64,000 bases of DNA from Platycnemis pennipes (Eukaryota > Arthropoda > Insecta > Odonata > Platycnemididae): assembly GCA_933228895.1 (NCBI GenBank), contig OW121853.1, positions 127,785,275 to 127,849,274 of the forward strand, read 5' to 3'. The first letter of the stretch is position 1. The number at the start of each line of letters is the position of its first letter. The translations under genes and the position numbers were made by a program. The notes under the pieces are model-generated. The model searched no databases, was not told the origin of the DNA, and was given only the letters and a program-made list of their open reading frames with translations. Positions 42,891 to 55,585 of the stretch are shown here, in pieces.

Positions 42891-44445
42891 ATTTACGAAT
42901 AGCTAAAAATAAACTTATTCACTATTTGTTCTAAATCCTTAGCCAGAGTTAGCTGATGAATTTTGCTGTGCCGTTGTATGTTTTCTGGATCATTGTGGAA
43001 AAAATCTGGATTACCTACCTATAACTGAGATGTTCTTTGACTCTCATGTCGTATTTTCCATATCATTGCCAGGTATTGGACTTATTTTGCCTTCGTCTTC
43101 GTTAGTGTTCTTTGTAGTCACCGTAGGCTCTAATTATACAAATTTAGTGCTGCATGTAAAGAGATCTTATATCGTGATTGATACGATGCATCGCAGCCCA
43201 GCGTTTTCGGCGTTCGCTGAGGAGGCGCGAACCGCATTCGAGGAGAGTCGGTCAGTGCCGATTCGTTTGAGTCTCGCTTTGAAACGGAATTCCTTGCGCT
43301 TCTAGCCATGCCAGCAGACGCACAAGAACGAAAACTCGACTTTCCTGTTGATCAGAGATAACGGGCCACTCTGAACACCTCGGGCAATCAGAGTAAGTAC
43401 AGAGTGACTGGATGTGAACTGTAACGTACCAAAGGGATTTCAGCAAATATTGAGAGTTAAGGTTGCTACGCCAACTATAAAGGAAGATTGACTTATCAGC
43501 AAAGAGCTTTCCTTGATTTTCTGGAAGATTAGCTATCTTCACCTCCCTGGTAATAGTACAATCGATAGTTAGTATCATCAGCAAAATCTGCTAGCTGTTT
43601 GAAAATGGTTCCGTAATTTTAGCAACAAGAGCGGTATAAATTGGAGAAGATCATGCACATTTCATGCGCATTTGATGAAACTGAGTCATCTTTCTGGGAG
43701 AAGTCACGGGAAGCACACTTTACACGGCTGAACCCTTGAAGAACATTCCCGCAGACATTTCTGTCTTATAGTCACTCGGAAAAATATGCCGTGGGTTCGG
43801 GTACTTGATTGTGGTGAATTCCTTCGCTAACTGAAAATAAAATGTTCATATCATATACCATCTTATGGAATGATACTCTACGGCTCTTAAAGATATTTTT
43901 CATGATGGCACGATGCCAAACCTCAAAGGAATCTTTCCCCATATAGCACACTCCCTCTAAACCGGTAAGATGCGGTGTTTGCAGTAATGGCTTCACGGCT
44001 ATATCACGGAACCCACGTGATTTGTGTGCATCACGTGATCTTCAGGTGTTTTGCGTCTATCTCGCCATAATGCAACCAAAAGGTGATGATGTCTTCATGT
44101 GACTGAAGGCCAAATTTGTCGATAAAACGACATTCATTTGTTCAGTGGCTTAGTGGCAACTGCTGTAATGGTTACAGTATTGCAATGCGTAAGGCAAGGA
44201 AAAACCGCCACATTGTTATCCCTAGGAGCCCGATCTGGTCTTTTATTAAGAAAAAATGGAATCCTCTCGAGTAAAATATTCCGGACGTAAAATATTTCCC
44301 AATTCGGATATTCAGGTGACGCCCACCTGAGATATCAGGTCCGACATTTAAGTTTGATAAGTATTGTAGGGTAAAATTGAGGTGGCCGAATAATTTTTGT
44401 ACTGGAAGCTAGACGACCATCCATCCTAGAGGATCATTGAAAAGT
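42891..44445. other. Region without recognised elements
   Basis: No family motif found. TGGCTTAGTGG at 44147 matches a Pol III A box, but no B box follows. A CACGTG-containing near-palindrome is at about 44010-44035. Confidence 0.4.
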
Positions 44446-44449
44446 ATTA

Positions 44450-45915
44450 CTGGAAGAGTCATAATTATCAGGTGGAGCGCCGTATTATGAGCGTCGGATA
44501 TCCAGCAGGTTTAGGTTGAAAATCGTGACTAAGCCTACAGATACTATTGTGGTGCAAGTTTACTCGCCTTCAGAGTACTACGAAGTTGAAATAGTAGGAG
44601 AAGTCTATTGCGACACCAAGAGTATAAAAACAGGTAAGAATAAAACAAGGTTAGATTGCTGTTATCGGTGAGAATTAAGTTCAATTGTTGGAAAATACGA
44701 GCTGATAAATCCAAATAAAAGAAGAAAAATGTGACGAGAATTCTTAGCGCATGACATGTAAGTGGTGGTAAAAAATGATTAAAAACCTCAACCGAAAAAT
44801 GCAAGCATGAAAAATGTCAGCATGTAGAAGAGGATTCCAAGGTGAATGCGTTTCCGTGAATCAGTGATTCAGAAAGCAGGTGAAGGACTGCAAAAGATAA
44901 TAAGAGAGTCACTAACGAAGCTTTTGGTAACAGAAAATTAGTCAAAAGCTTTAGAATACGTACGAGGTCATACAACTTATTGAAGGGAGAAAAATACAAG
45001 AATTCCATACATTGTTCAGTAAAGTAAAGTCTCCTTGAGAAAGCCATGGATCAAGGAAGAAGTGATAGAACTATGTGAAGAAATAAAAACATAGGATGTT
45101 AGAAAACTGAAAACTGGAGAAAGACAACTCTTCCACAATGGAATGGGAAACCAAAAAATTATGAAGAATGAAAATTTAGATTAATGTGAACGAAGGATCT
45201 ATTAGAAGTCGAAAAATGCAATTGCTCATTCGGAAATTGAAACCAGCCAATTGAATAGTGAGGAACCAGTTTGCGGAACAAAGCACTAGATATAATGCAA
45301 TAAAGGACAAGAATGGAGAGCTTTTAATTAAACATCAAGATAAAGGAAAATATCGGAAGATATTCAGTAATTGGTACTAAGGAAGAAATCTTAGTACAAA
45401 GGTAATAGAAGAGAAAAATAATATAAAGAAGATAAAAAGAGGGACTGAAATTTGAAATCAGAATTGAAAGTATGGGATCTGCAGGTAAATAAAGCTCCTG
45501 GAATATGTCATGTCTCTGCCAAACTAATTAAAATGCAATTGATAAGATGAAAACACAGCCGTACCAACCCATCTGACACACACTCAACATGAGAGATACC
45601 GACGGAATTCAAGAAAAATACCTTTATCCCTATTCATTCAAAAAAGAGGGCTAAGAAATGTGAAAATGTTTGGGTTTTAAACCTAATGACCCAAGTCTTG
45701 AAATTATTTAAAAGAATTATATTGTGAAGAATAGAGCCAAAATTTGGATAATTCGTGGTTGAAGACCAATTTGGGTTCACGGTAAGCACGGACGCAGAAG
45801 AAGCGAGCTTTATCCTCGTAACTAAGACTTAGAATAGAGACTGTAGAAGACAAATACGACATAAATTTCATAAGTGTATTTTTGAGATAGCTTTTGGCAT
45901 AATAGTTTGACATTC
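44450..45915 (+). mobile_element. Decayed RTE-like LINE body (endonuclease to RT)
   Basis: Broken frames follow the order of an RTE/BovB-type protein. TIVVQVYSPSEYYEVEIVGE is the endonuclease Q-Y-PT-----E-V--VY segment, and IVGKYELINPNKRRKM matches VVG-YG-G-RN-RG. Next come an inter-domain coiled segment (KEEVIELCEEIKT), the EWRAFN-type IKDKNGELL equivalent, VNKAPGICHVSAKLIKM (the GKA-G-D-I--E--K motif), FIPIHSKKRAKKCENVWVLN (PI-KKG----C-N-R-I-L), FKRIIL-RIEPKF and VVEDQFGFTVSTDAEEASF (motif with QFGF). It ends before the catalytic YADD, cut at about 45915. The plus strand is purine-rich and riddled with stops: an old copy. Confidence 0.75.
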
Positions 45916-45989
45916 AGTGCCAGGAATTCAATTGGATATTGGATTGTCGTGCAGTGACCGAAGGAGTCACTGTATGACACCCAATTTTC

Positions 45990-47125
45990 TACAAACATCT
46001 ACATCTACGCGATACCCTACAAGCCATCGCGAGGGTGTATGGCAGGGAATGAAGATCTCCAAGCTGGAACTATAAACATGCAAACAAGCAACTATAGGGT
46101 CTCATGCAACTGGATTGCTATTATCTATAGTATTTCAGGGATTAATACGTGCATCATGCACTACAGACTACTATAAAATATTTCCCCTACCTATCCCTTT
46201 GCTATGCTGCCTATTGTGTTCTCTAATATTACTATCTATATCTTATATTACTATATATAGTAAAGCAATCAGACTGAAATTTCTCTAAGAGATTTAATCT
46301 GTGCGTGAACCTACGCTCTGATAATGATTCGCACCCTAATTCATGTATTAATTCTGATACAGTACTCAAGCTGTCGTAACACATTTTAACGAACCTAGCT
46401 GCTCTACGCTGCACACTGTCTATTTCTCTGATCAAACATAATTCATTCGGATCCCACACACATGCTACATACTCATAGTGGGGCCTAACTAGTGAAAAGT
46501 AACATCGCTCTCTTGTCTTCTCATTACATTTCCCAAGTACTCTTTTTATAAATCCTAGCTTTCTCTGGTCTCGGCCGCATATTTCCCGGATGTGTCTTCA
46601 CCAAGATAAATCTTTAGTGATTGTTACACCTAAATACCTTATGGTTTCAACGCTCTCTATCTTCGTGTTAATAATTTTATAGGATCGCCCTATCCAATTA
46701 TTCCTCCTCCAAAAATGAATAGCTACACACTTTTTAAGGTTTAGTGCTAACTGCCATTTATCGCACCACTCTTGAATTGCATCTTAATCCTTACTAAGAG
46801 ATTTCCTGTCTTCTTTTGAGATTCTCCTATACACTACGGCATCGTCTGCAAAACGTCTATGCTTACTATTACCGACGTTACTCAAATTGTTTATGCATAA
46901 AAGAAATAAAAGTGGACCTACTACGCTACCGTGGGGAACCTCCGATGTGATTTTGATTTTGTCCGACATGATACCATCTATAACAACCCTCTGTTCTTAC
47001 CCACATTAGAATTCTTTTAACCAACATAGAACGTCTTTATTAATACCAAAACTCTCTTATTTCAAAATTAATTTATTATGAGGAACTTTATCGAATGCCT
47101 TTTTAAAATATTAAATCTAACCCCG
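45990..47125 (-). mobile_element. LINE-B, longest copy, with reverse-transcriptase palm
   Basis: Tail at 45995 (ACATCTACATCTACGCGATA), then the subfamily-B 3' UTR. Coding part on the minus strand from about 47125: LDLIF-KAFDKVPHNKLI (RT motif A with the catalytic Asp), VPHGSVVGPLLFLLCINNLS (motif B region), RRFADDAVVYRRISKEDRKS (motif C, FADD), EWCDKWQLALNLKKCVAIHF (motif D), then VETIRYLGVTITKDLSW (motif E), LVRPHYEYVACVWDPNELC, IDSVQRRAARFV and ELGCESLSERR. Stops and shifts break the frame into pieces such as 46784-46969 and 46232-46459. It is 5'-truncated just before motif A, so endonuclease and ORF1 are absent. This copy shows the family belongs to the CR1/L2/Jockey-group LINEs. Confidence 0.9.
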
Positions 47126-47204
47126 GTTTTCCTTCAAACTGTGGAGTTTGTTGAAAACCCAGTTGGGTGTGGGATAAATTTGGCCCCAGCAACAATGGAG
47201 TGAG

Positions 47205-47385
47205 AGGAAATTGCTCAGATATTTTCAGAGTATTAATGGAAATAGAATCAAAGTATTCAGTAGGAGAGAAGAGTTCAAACCCGTTGTCACGCCAACGCTA
47301 GACGAGATAAGGAAGTATTGCTGTCTAGGAAGCTGGATATCTAGCGATAGACGAAGCACACGGTATTCTCTAGGATTCAATATTG
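47205..47385 (+). mobile_element. Possible RTE-like LINE fragment
   Basis: EEFKPVVTPTLDEIRKYCCL, GSWISSDRRST resembles the F-YLGS-IS-DGR-T motif that opens the RTE C-terminal region. Only this motif is recognisable; low certainty. Confidence 0.35.
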
Positions 47386-50300
47386 AATGGGAGCGATGCT
47401 TATCCGTCACTCAATCTCGTAATCGCCTTGATTTCAAACGGCCGGACAGTTCTCTCATGAACATCGCTTTGGAGGTTGGGTCTGCTAGGGTCTTCTTGAT
47501 CATATTCAACAACTTTGCTTTGATCCCGAATTCAATAACGATCCTGCTCAATTCAGATGTCCTTCACTCACTCTATTTTAACCTTGGTGTGTGAATTCTC
47601 ATCGCTAGTTCCGTCCATATACGTATACATATACACATTCGTAATAGCTCTCCAAAAACCTAATACGTTCCACCCTTTGATGATCAAGCGTTATAACGGG
47701 TCTATATTGCAATTACTTTCCGTAACGAAACTTCACCCAGTTCAATTATATCAAAGCCATGATTGTCTTGTTGAAGGACATTGAGTGAGTAAGCGAAGAG
47801 GAAGTACCAATTGCTTTATCTCACTCTGGAAAGTAAGCGATATGTCAACCTAAGGTGTGAAATTGTCTTGGCAACATGCTATTTGAATTCACTCACGAAA
47901 TGTACGCCCCGACTTTTTCATGCATCAAGATGTTTTGAAATTCATATCATTTTATGCTAAAGGAATAACCCCTGGAAGATGCGAAGCTGAAATTAAATTC
48001 CAACGCCAAGAGAGAGGACTCAAGTTTTTTGAACACCGTAGGAGACCGACCTGCACGCCCTCTGTGACTCTGATGTCTTCTGGAGTGAAACAGCGCGTCT
48101 CCCTCCACTAAGTAATTTACGAGACAGCATCGATCGTAGCCATAATAATAAATACGTCTGCACGCGTGGTAAGTTCACCCTCCCGCGGCTCTCAGAGTGC
48201 CTCTCGGTGCCGACCCGGCAAACCCGCCTCAGCTGCCTTCACGGCGAGGCGTATCAAGTGGGTTGGCTGGAGCCAACGGCGAATATTTGAGGCCGCGCAG
48301 CGGTTATTAAATTCTTCCGTCTGGTGTTTGCGCACTTATTAAAACAAATGTTCCCGTTCACATCGTGTGCACCCTCTCCGGCAGTCTCCATTGTATTGCA
48401 TGCTTTCCTCTTCCGGAGATGAGAATGTTCTTGCGTCGACGAAGTGCTACGCCCGAGTTCTGCTCGTCTCTTCATGCAACTCCGCTTTTCCAAAAAAAAT
48501 ATTGTTCCGATTCGTTTCACCTTACTCCACGGTTTAAATTCAAATGCGGTTAAAATATATTAGGAGGGTATTTCGCGTAATTATCATTCTGGTACAAAGT
48601 TTGTGATAATTCCTTTCAAAATCCCAGGGTTTTCATGCCAAGAAAAAAAACGATCCAAAGTGAGCATGCTCCCGCACAGAATTGGTGCAAGTGACAAGGC
48701 TTCGTTTTTCATCATCCATAACACAGGCGTGCATCTCCTATTTGCCTGTTTTTTTTCTGCTGGGTTTCCCTTCTCACAATACATCCCGCACCTCCTCTGA
48801 AGGCCGGTGTCTCCGCCAGTGGACTATCACTGCTCTCTCCCCACTTGCCCTAATTTCCACTTCCGCCACGAACCGAAAACGCAGTCGTCACGTCTGGATG
48901 CCGTCGAAGGTAGGTGCAGTTGCAGTCTTGTAAGCCATGCTCTGCGCAACCGCGCCCAAACACGGGTGTGTTTCGTATCAAGCACCCTTGGAGCTAAATA
49001 CGAAATATCGTCAGGTTGGCTGTGCGCAATTTAAAATGACTATTACTAAGCCAAGAGGGGAGATCGTACCTTCCAACTTATTTCACTTGTGAATTCACTC
49101 GCTATCCGCAGACACAGAAACGACGCCCGGAAGGAAGGGATTTTATATCGCTGGGCCCACTTGAGTGGCTATACCAAAAGTTTTAGCTTTATTCTCATAA
49201 TGAGGACATCGGTTACCATATTTCTCTGACAACCCAATGCAAGTTATTTAGCCAGATTTTTTAATTACGAGGCTGAATTTCGTATGAGCAACCATATTGA
49301 CTTATTATTAACAACGAAGTACCTCAAGGCGAAGCTAGTTTTGGAATTTTACGTTTCGCCAGATAGCTCAAAGCCAAATCTGAGAAATTTGAAATTATTG
49401 TTTGAACATTTTGTCTATGAGTTTGAAATTTTTAACCTGCGTATTTGAAACATATTTCAGATTAATTAAAAAGGTTTCCACGAAAAAATTTCGTATTTTC
49501 ATAAAATAAGGTTTTGAGTACTGAATATTTTTCTCTTAAGCCGGTGCCGATAGGAAACCACTACCTTGAGCGCGTAAAGGTGCCTTGTTTTCAACTTCAC
49601 CTCGTTCGTTTGCCTTTTCCAGAGAAAAATCTGTCGGATTCTTACAAAATTTCTTCAATTTGAACTCTTGCCAAAGAGAATTTTGAGGCTGTCTCATTAT
49701 TTTTAATGGATCTTTATCTTGGATTAAAGTACCCACGGAGTCAATGTGATCGGAATTACTGTAAAGGAATGTTCCAAGCAACCATCCTGAGCTTCAGATT
49801 CTTCTAGAATTGAAGATGCTGACCTTTCGCCTTCCCAGATTGGTGGATCTGTTGGCAACTGGGCGTTGAATTTCTGGTGAAAATACTTATGTTGCTTCGT
49901 GTGACATTTGTGGCCAAGAGGACCTGGGTGGATGCAGTTGGTCGTGCCAGTGGGTTCACAAGAGGAATCGAACAAGATATTTCCATCGTCCCTTTATGAT
50001 TCTACAAAGGAGATGATTATTGTCATCAACTTTGCGAGGGAATTGAAGGATCAGATGAGTCGCCTCATATCGCTAATAAATCAGTAACTTAATATCATAT
50101 ATTACGTGCCCAAAATATGTAGCAGAGGTATCGACCACGAAAAATAACTATACCTTGTGATATACTTAAAATCTTTTTTGATATTTTCCTAAGTGCCTTT
50201 CACAAGAACAGTTGTGGTGATGTTTGGAGAAGTGGGCACTCTTTTCTTGGCTTTGGTCACGTAAGTGGTGTGACTCCACTGAGACAGGTAAGATAGCGGA

Positions 50301-51350
50301 AAAAATATCTAAAATGATTGTATCTGAAAAAAAATCACAAAAAAATCTGAAAATGAAGGACATTTGTTAGCGATGCGTGTATTTTAAAAGAATTTTATTC
50401 ATACATATCCTGCTCTGTGGGCAGACTTTAGAACACTGTGCAATTTCACGTACGATTAATTTTATTATTAGTAAAAAGAAATAAGCTTTAAACATTACCT
50501 TCACGACGTTGAAGTCTATCGCCAATTATTATTCTCCATTATGATAAGGGCTCAGAAACCTTTGCTATGTTATAATAATTCCGTGTATTTGGTCAAAGTC
50601 ATTCAAATGATGGTCATCATAATCCCAATCCTATAATAAGTGGACACAACTAATGGTTTCAAGATTGATTATGTAGAACCTCTCCATATAGGAAAAAAAA
50701 TTAAAAAGTACTTTTTGTGGTCCACTAGAGATGATGTTATTATATAATGAAACCCGGTTTGTATTCAATAAATCTCTTCAGTGGACTACAAAAAGTTTAT
50801 CTTTTTAAAATGTTCGATAAGTAGCTACATCGAGACAGTACAAAAATGGCATTGCTAAAAGTTGCAAAACAATGACAACCATGCGTACTTTTTTCACACA
50901 TACAAAGAAACACGTAACTGAGATACTCTCCGAGGAGAAATAAATAAAATCAGTTGATATATAATGCGTAAAAAGGTGTTTCCCTCTCAAATTTGGTGCG
51001 ACAGGGTGATCTTGGAGTTTTTCCGAATTCCAAAACTCTGCTAGTGCCATTTTATCACGCCAACATAAAAGGAACCCATGCCATAATCGGTCTGTCCCAT
51101 GGTAGCTAAATTAACCTAATTCTTTAAATCTGGAATTCCGAATTCCAAAGGAATCAGTGCATTTAATCAATGCCACTAAGTTCTCTCGGCGCTGTTGGTG
51201 CATGGTTGAATGGTTGAATGGTTGACGACTGAATTCCTGGCACCGACGTGAAAAGTAATACGTGGTATTTTGTTCCATCCCTGCATTTCTCACAAGCACA
51301 TTTCAATCCGTAAATGTTTTTAAACTCTAATTTTCTGGAAATTGAAAGTA
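47386..51350. other. Mostly unique sequence with two small GC-rich patches
   Basis: About 4 kb with no confident transposon or gene. GC-richer patches occur at 48140-48260 and 48830-48970; AT-rich elsewhere. Frames such as 48254-48520 (minus), 48682-49034 (plus) and 49536-49975 (minus) lack known domains. GAATGGTTGAATGGTTGA-type 9-10 bp repeats occur at 51205-51228. Confidence 0.4.
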
Positions 51351-51377
51351 AGGGACTTCGATTCCTTGGTATGGTGA

Positions 51378-51696
51378 TTGCCGAACTGACAGATTCAAAA
51401 TGTCCTTTTTCCTCATGCTATTAAGGATATGAATAACGGTAAATATATCCAATACGAGTGTAGCGATGGATAACATTGGTAGCAGCATGTTGGTATAAGG
51501 ACTTGAATCTAATCCAAGTAACAGCATGTTTTTTCATGTTTGCTTTGCTATTTCTATCTTTTTTTATAGTGAAGTTTAGAACAGTATATAAATACTAATC
51601 CTTTTTTATGAAGATATGTAGTGCATGTTTGGTAAAAATTCACCCCCTGCCACATACCTTTATGGTGGCTTGCAGGGTATTATGTAGATGTATTGT
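51378..51696 (+). mobile_element. LINE-A 3' end
   Basis: Begins inside the coding end (ATTGCCGAACTGACAGATTC gives DCRTDRFKMSFF), continues with the LINE-A 3' UTR and ends with GGTGGCTTGCAGGGTATTAT and GTAGATGTA. The sequence is close to the 57605 and 3405 copies. Confidence 0.83.
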
Positions 51697-53505
51697 ATTC
51701 CTTTAGTCTCCTACCATCATAGTATCGATAGCTAAAGTTTATATTACAGTTGTGGTGTGATTCTCCGCGTAATATTGAGCTTATGGTGATCAGCTTTGGA
51801 GTTCGTCCACAGGATTCAGGCTACTTTAGCTGGTTAAAAAGTACATGGTTATAGTTTTCATTTTGGTGGAATCTCAGCGTCATTCCTTGCGCTTCGAAGC
51901 GAGATATTTTGCTTGGTCGCCAAAAGAGGTTTTTCCGAAGAAACCACTCTACTCTTCCCCTTTCACCCCCCACCCTCCCCCCGTCCCCCATGTCGCTCCG
52001 GAGAAAAAGATTTCTGCAAATGCATCGAGGAAGCCTCAAGTTTTTTCTCTCATACACTCCGTTTCATCGAGGAATTTTTCAGAGTTCAGCGAGGAGAGAA
52101 GGGGGAGGAAAGAAGAGCGAGGGTTTTTGCATCGCGGAATGCCTCTTCATTGAAGAAAGTACGGCGTATGTGTGTGTGTGTGTGCAATGTATTGAGAGAT
52201 GAAACGCCGTTCGTCCATTAAAGTAAAACCAGGGGCCGCTGCTGCGCGCCATCTGTCTGAGAGAGGAGTTCACGTCTCTTCTTCACCTCGCGCCGCCGCC
52301 CTTGCTGCTTCAGCATCTCTTTGCTGCTGTGTTTAAGAGAGGAAAATCAAAGCCTCTGTACCTTGCGGATGCACAAGGATTTTTTTCCACCAGCAGTTGG
52401 CAATCTCATCACGAGAATACCATTATTTCGGTAGTTTCTCTCTTCTTTATTCACTGCTTTTCTTAATTGCAAATATTACCACCTTTACTTTTCATAAGTT
52501 TAGTTTTTATAACCTATTTAAAGAGGGCACACAACGAACAATACTTCAATTTGAATGTATTTTCGAGCCTTGGAAACACCCCTAAGTGTTGAATAGGATT
52601 TGCACTCAAGCTTTTCTGGAAATAGTATTTAATAAGAACAGCTCCTTTACATGATACTAAAATATTCTTATTAGCTATAACTTCTCTTTGTATTTGCGTA
52701 CTTATGCGTACTTCATTCCTCTCGGCACATATAAGTAGGTAAAATGCCCAAAAAGGGGATTTAACATTTTTTTATGATTTTCAAGATGAACTGGCATTTT
52801 GGTTTTGAGAACATTTGGCTTACGCTCAGCTGACAATTCGATCATTCGTCTGTCCCTGTCGTCTAATCCCTATCCCTGGTGGAAGTTGCTTGCCTATTCA
52901 TTTATGTTTGGAAATATACTGAATGAATATTACAATTAATTACCTACTGCATCAGTTGTACTCCTTGCAGAATCCACGCAGTTTAATATCAAACATACCC
53001 GAAAGATTTGATAGTTTTCCAAGAGAATGATTCAGAATATTTCTAATACCAACCCGTTTGGAATTCCGATAGAATTAACTTAAAACAAGCTGTTTGAGTC
53101 AATTAGAATACCTGCAAAAACATGCAAAATTTCTGATACAACCCATCCCAACTGGAGCACAGTGGCGTACTAGGTAGGATAAGACCGATGGCAGTGGCAT
53201 TGTTCCTGTTTAGTGAATAAAATTGGCCAAAGCCGGGCATGGTTTATGTATTATACTATAAAAGAAAATTTAGAATAAGTTATAATGATAATTTGGTGAA
53301 CCTGTTGATTAGAAATAGAAAGACGATATTCTTTCAAATTCATGTTTCTTTCGGATCCATAAATGTTACAAAAGACTATTAAAATTGCTGTAAGATGAAG
53401 CCATTAATTGAATATTATTTTGATGAAATGATTAATGACGTGGCCACATTCGCACGGTAAAGCCGTTATGGGAAACCCAGTGGAATCATTTCAAGGAAAA
53501 TCTAG
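51697..53505. other. Unassigned, GC-rich patch 51940-52330
   Basis: 51940-52330 has overlapping plus-strand frames (51845-52221) and a (GT)8 microsatellite at about 52165-52181. 52330-53505 is AT-rich with nothing recognised. Confidence 0.35.
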
Positions 53506-53509
53506 ATAA

Positions 53510-53960
53510 AGTCCTACTCATGGGTTCACCCTTAGGCCCGGCGGCGGCCGCGTCGTCTCACAGACGTGACCACCCCTTTCTGATAGTAATGCGTAGAGAG
53601 AGACGCGAAGGTGTTCTCGTCGTAGATGTGCATGGCCGCCTCGGGTCACCGTCTGCTGTGGGTCAGAGGGGGTGCCTGGTAGGCGTGGCCATGGCGCCGG
53701 CGCCTCATCCCACCCCCAGCCCCGGGGACAGCGAAGGGAGGGGCTCCAGCGGTGCATTACTTCCGCCATTCGGACATTCATTCCCGAGAAAGCGATGGCG
53801 TTGAAAGAAGCCGGCTGGCTTTTTTATGCTCTGCATTGCGTTTCCAAAGGCGGAGGAAGCGTTTCACTCGGCGAGGAGACGGGAGGTTTTCCCTTGGCAA
53901 CTCCGAAGAGATTCTTAATCAAGCGGACACGCGCTGGCATTATCCACAATTAAAGTGACG
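53510..53960. other. GC-rich island
   Basis: CpG-rich, starting abruptly at about 53530 (GGCGGCGGCCGCG). Overlapping frames on both strands (53518-53781 minus, 53520-53958 plus) with no recognised domain. Transposon-free. Confidence 0.35.
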
Positions 53961-54205
53961 TGAATCAGTGTCCAACAATACATCTCAAGAAGCACTGTAC
54001 GCTGTTAATTAGTGCTTTACGATTATTCTACAACGGTATTGGGAAAATTCTGGAGTTTTCTTTCCTCTTCTACATTTACAAATTATTTGGATGCAATTTA
54101 TTCTTTCCTTAAAAATGAATTAGGGTCATTAAAAACAGTTATCACTTCCTGCTAGTTTCTCAATCATTCTATTTGTGCTTCATAATATTTTCTTTGGTTT
54201 AGCAT
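53961..54205. other. Spacer
   Basis: AT-rich, no feature recognised. Confidence 0.3.
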
Positions 54206-54209
54206 TTTT

Positions 54210-54548
54210 TTTAATACCTATAAATCTCATACGAGGTCTGCCGTCTCCATTCTTCCTGTTCACTTTTCCTTCGACGATTATCTTCATCAGGCCATCTTAA
54301 GGTCTTAAGATTTGGCTGATGAGTTGTCCCGTCTATTTTTAGAGTTTTCAGCAGACTTCTCTTTCCTCCCACTCTTTTTAAGACTTATTCGTTTGTCACT
54401 CGTTCGCTCCATTTTATCTTCATATTTCCTTGCTTGCACCTTATTTCAAATGCTTCCATCCTTGACTTCTCTGCTGCTGTTGTCGTCCATGCTTTGCTGC
54501 CATGTAGTAGAAGGCTCCAGATTGACACCATCTAGTTTTGTACATGGC
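54210..54548 (-). mobile_element. RTE-like LINE C-terminal region, truncated at both ends
   Basis: Minus strand: DDNSSREVKDGSI, KMERTSDKRISLKRVGGKRS (ERTSDKRISL equals DRVTNEEVLR), LLKTLKIDGTTHQPNLKT, DGLMKIIVEGKVNRKNGDGR and PRMRFIG. Same region as the copies at 6596, 10881 and 33275. The EQVVKDVKE...WMAAS end is missing. Confidence 0.72.
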
Positions 54549-54599
54549 ATGAATAAACGCCTCAGTCCTCCAGTGATCTTCATCTATTGCATTTTATAC

Positions 54600-55240
54600 T
54601 TGTCAGGCCTCATTCAGAATATACCGCTAGTATACGAGTTACGTACGAGGAATGTATTATAAAAGAATTAGTGTGTGTGCAAAGGAGATCCGCCAGATTT
54701 GTTAAAGGCCGTTGTGATAATTGTATAAGTGTATCGAGTTTGATAGAAAAACTAGGATCGTAATTGCTATTAGAACGCAGGTTAAATTTTAGGTTAAACC
54801 CATTAAGTAAATTCGAAACAGATTTATTCACAGATGACGCTAGATATATATCATGAACCCCAGCTTATTATGCTAGGTTTGATCAGATTAACAAGATTAG
54901 AGAGTTGTCGTACCGACAGATTTAAAATGTCATTTTTTCCGTGTACCAAAAGAGAGAACAATAGGCAGCGTAGCAAAGGGGTAGGTGAAATATTATTAGT
55001 CTGTAGTGCATGATGTACCTATGTAATAACAACCAATATGCATGATGCATGTAATAACAACCAATAACAACCAATCTAATTATGTACATACTAACCATCT
55101 TGCTGCATGTTACGCTAATATCTAGCATGTCTCCATTAAATATCCTAGTTGCATGTCAATAGCGCATGTTTGGTGATCTTCACTGTATGCCACACTATAA
55201 GTGGTGGCTCGCAGTGTATTAGGTAGATGTAGATCTGGTG
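54600..55240 (+). mobile_element. LINE-B relative (third variant), 5'-truncated
   Basis: Begins around a SGLIQNIPLVYELRTRNVL equivalent of EYA--VWDP, then VQRRSARFVKGRCDNCISV, LIEKLGS and a LNFRLNPLSKFETDLFTDDA-like segment, YYARFDQINKIRE, a CRTDRFKMSFFP equivalent and QRSKGVGEILLVCSA. The 3' UTR is B-like with an extra AACAACCAAT repeat (55025-55075). Ends GTGGCTCGCAGTGTATTAGG plus TAGATGTAGAT. Confidence 0.75.
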
Positions 55241-55267
55241 GAGAATTTTTGGTCCTAAATTCTACCC

Positions 55268-55495
55268 GTAAGACTGTAGTTGCGTGTTGGTATAAGTACC
55301 TTAAGTTAACCCAACCAACAGCATGCTATTGCATGCTTGCATTGAGATTTATTATTTTTTAAACTCTGAAGTGCAGGGTAGAATATAATTACTAATCCTT
55401 TTGTGCATGGTACGTAATGCATGTTTTGTGTGAATTTACTCCCTGCCACACTCTTTCGTCGTGGCTTGCAGGTATTGTGTGGATGTAGGTATGGA
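55268..55495 (+). mobile_element. LINE-A 3'-terminal fragment
   Basis: GTTGCGTGTTGGTATAAGTA, CCCAACCAACAGCATG and the terminus GTCGTGGCTTGCAGGTATTG with GTGGATGTAGG. UTR only. Confidence 0.75.
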
Positions 55496-55507
55496 TGCAC
55501 ACGGAAA

Positions 55508-55585
55508 TAGTGCATGTTTAGTGATCTTCACCCCCTACCACTTATCTCACGGTGGCTCGCAGGGTATTACTTAGATGTAGACGAA
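55508..55585 (+). mobile_element. LINE 3'-terminal fragment
   Basis: AGTGCATGTTTAGTGATCTT, CACGGTGGCTCGCAGGGTAT and TTAGATGTAGACG: the terminal 75 bp or so of a LINE-B. Confidence 0.7.

Noticed and set aside
44147..44230. tRNA-derived SINE
   Set aside because: A perfect A-box word TGGCTTAGTGG is present but there is no B box at the right distance.
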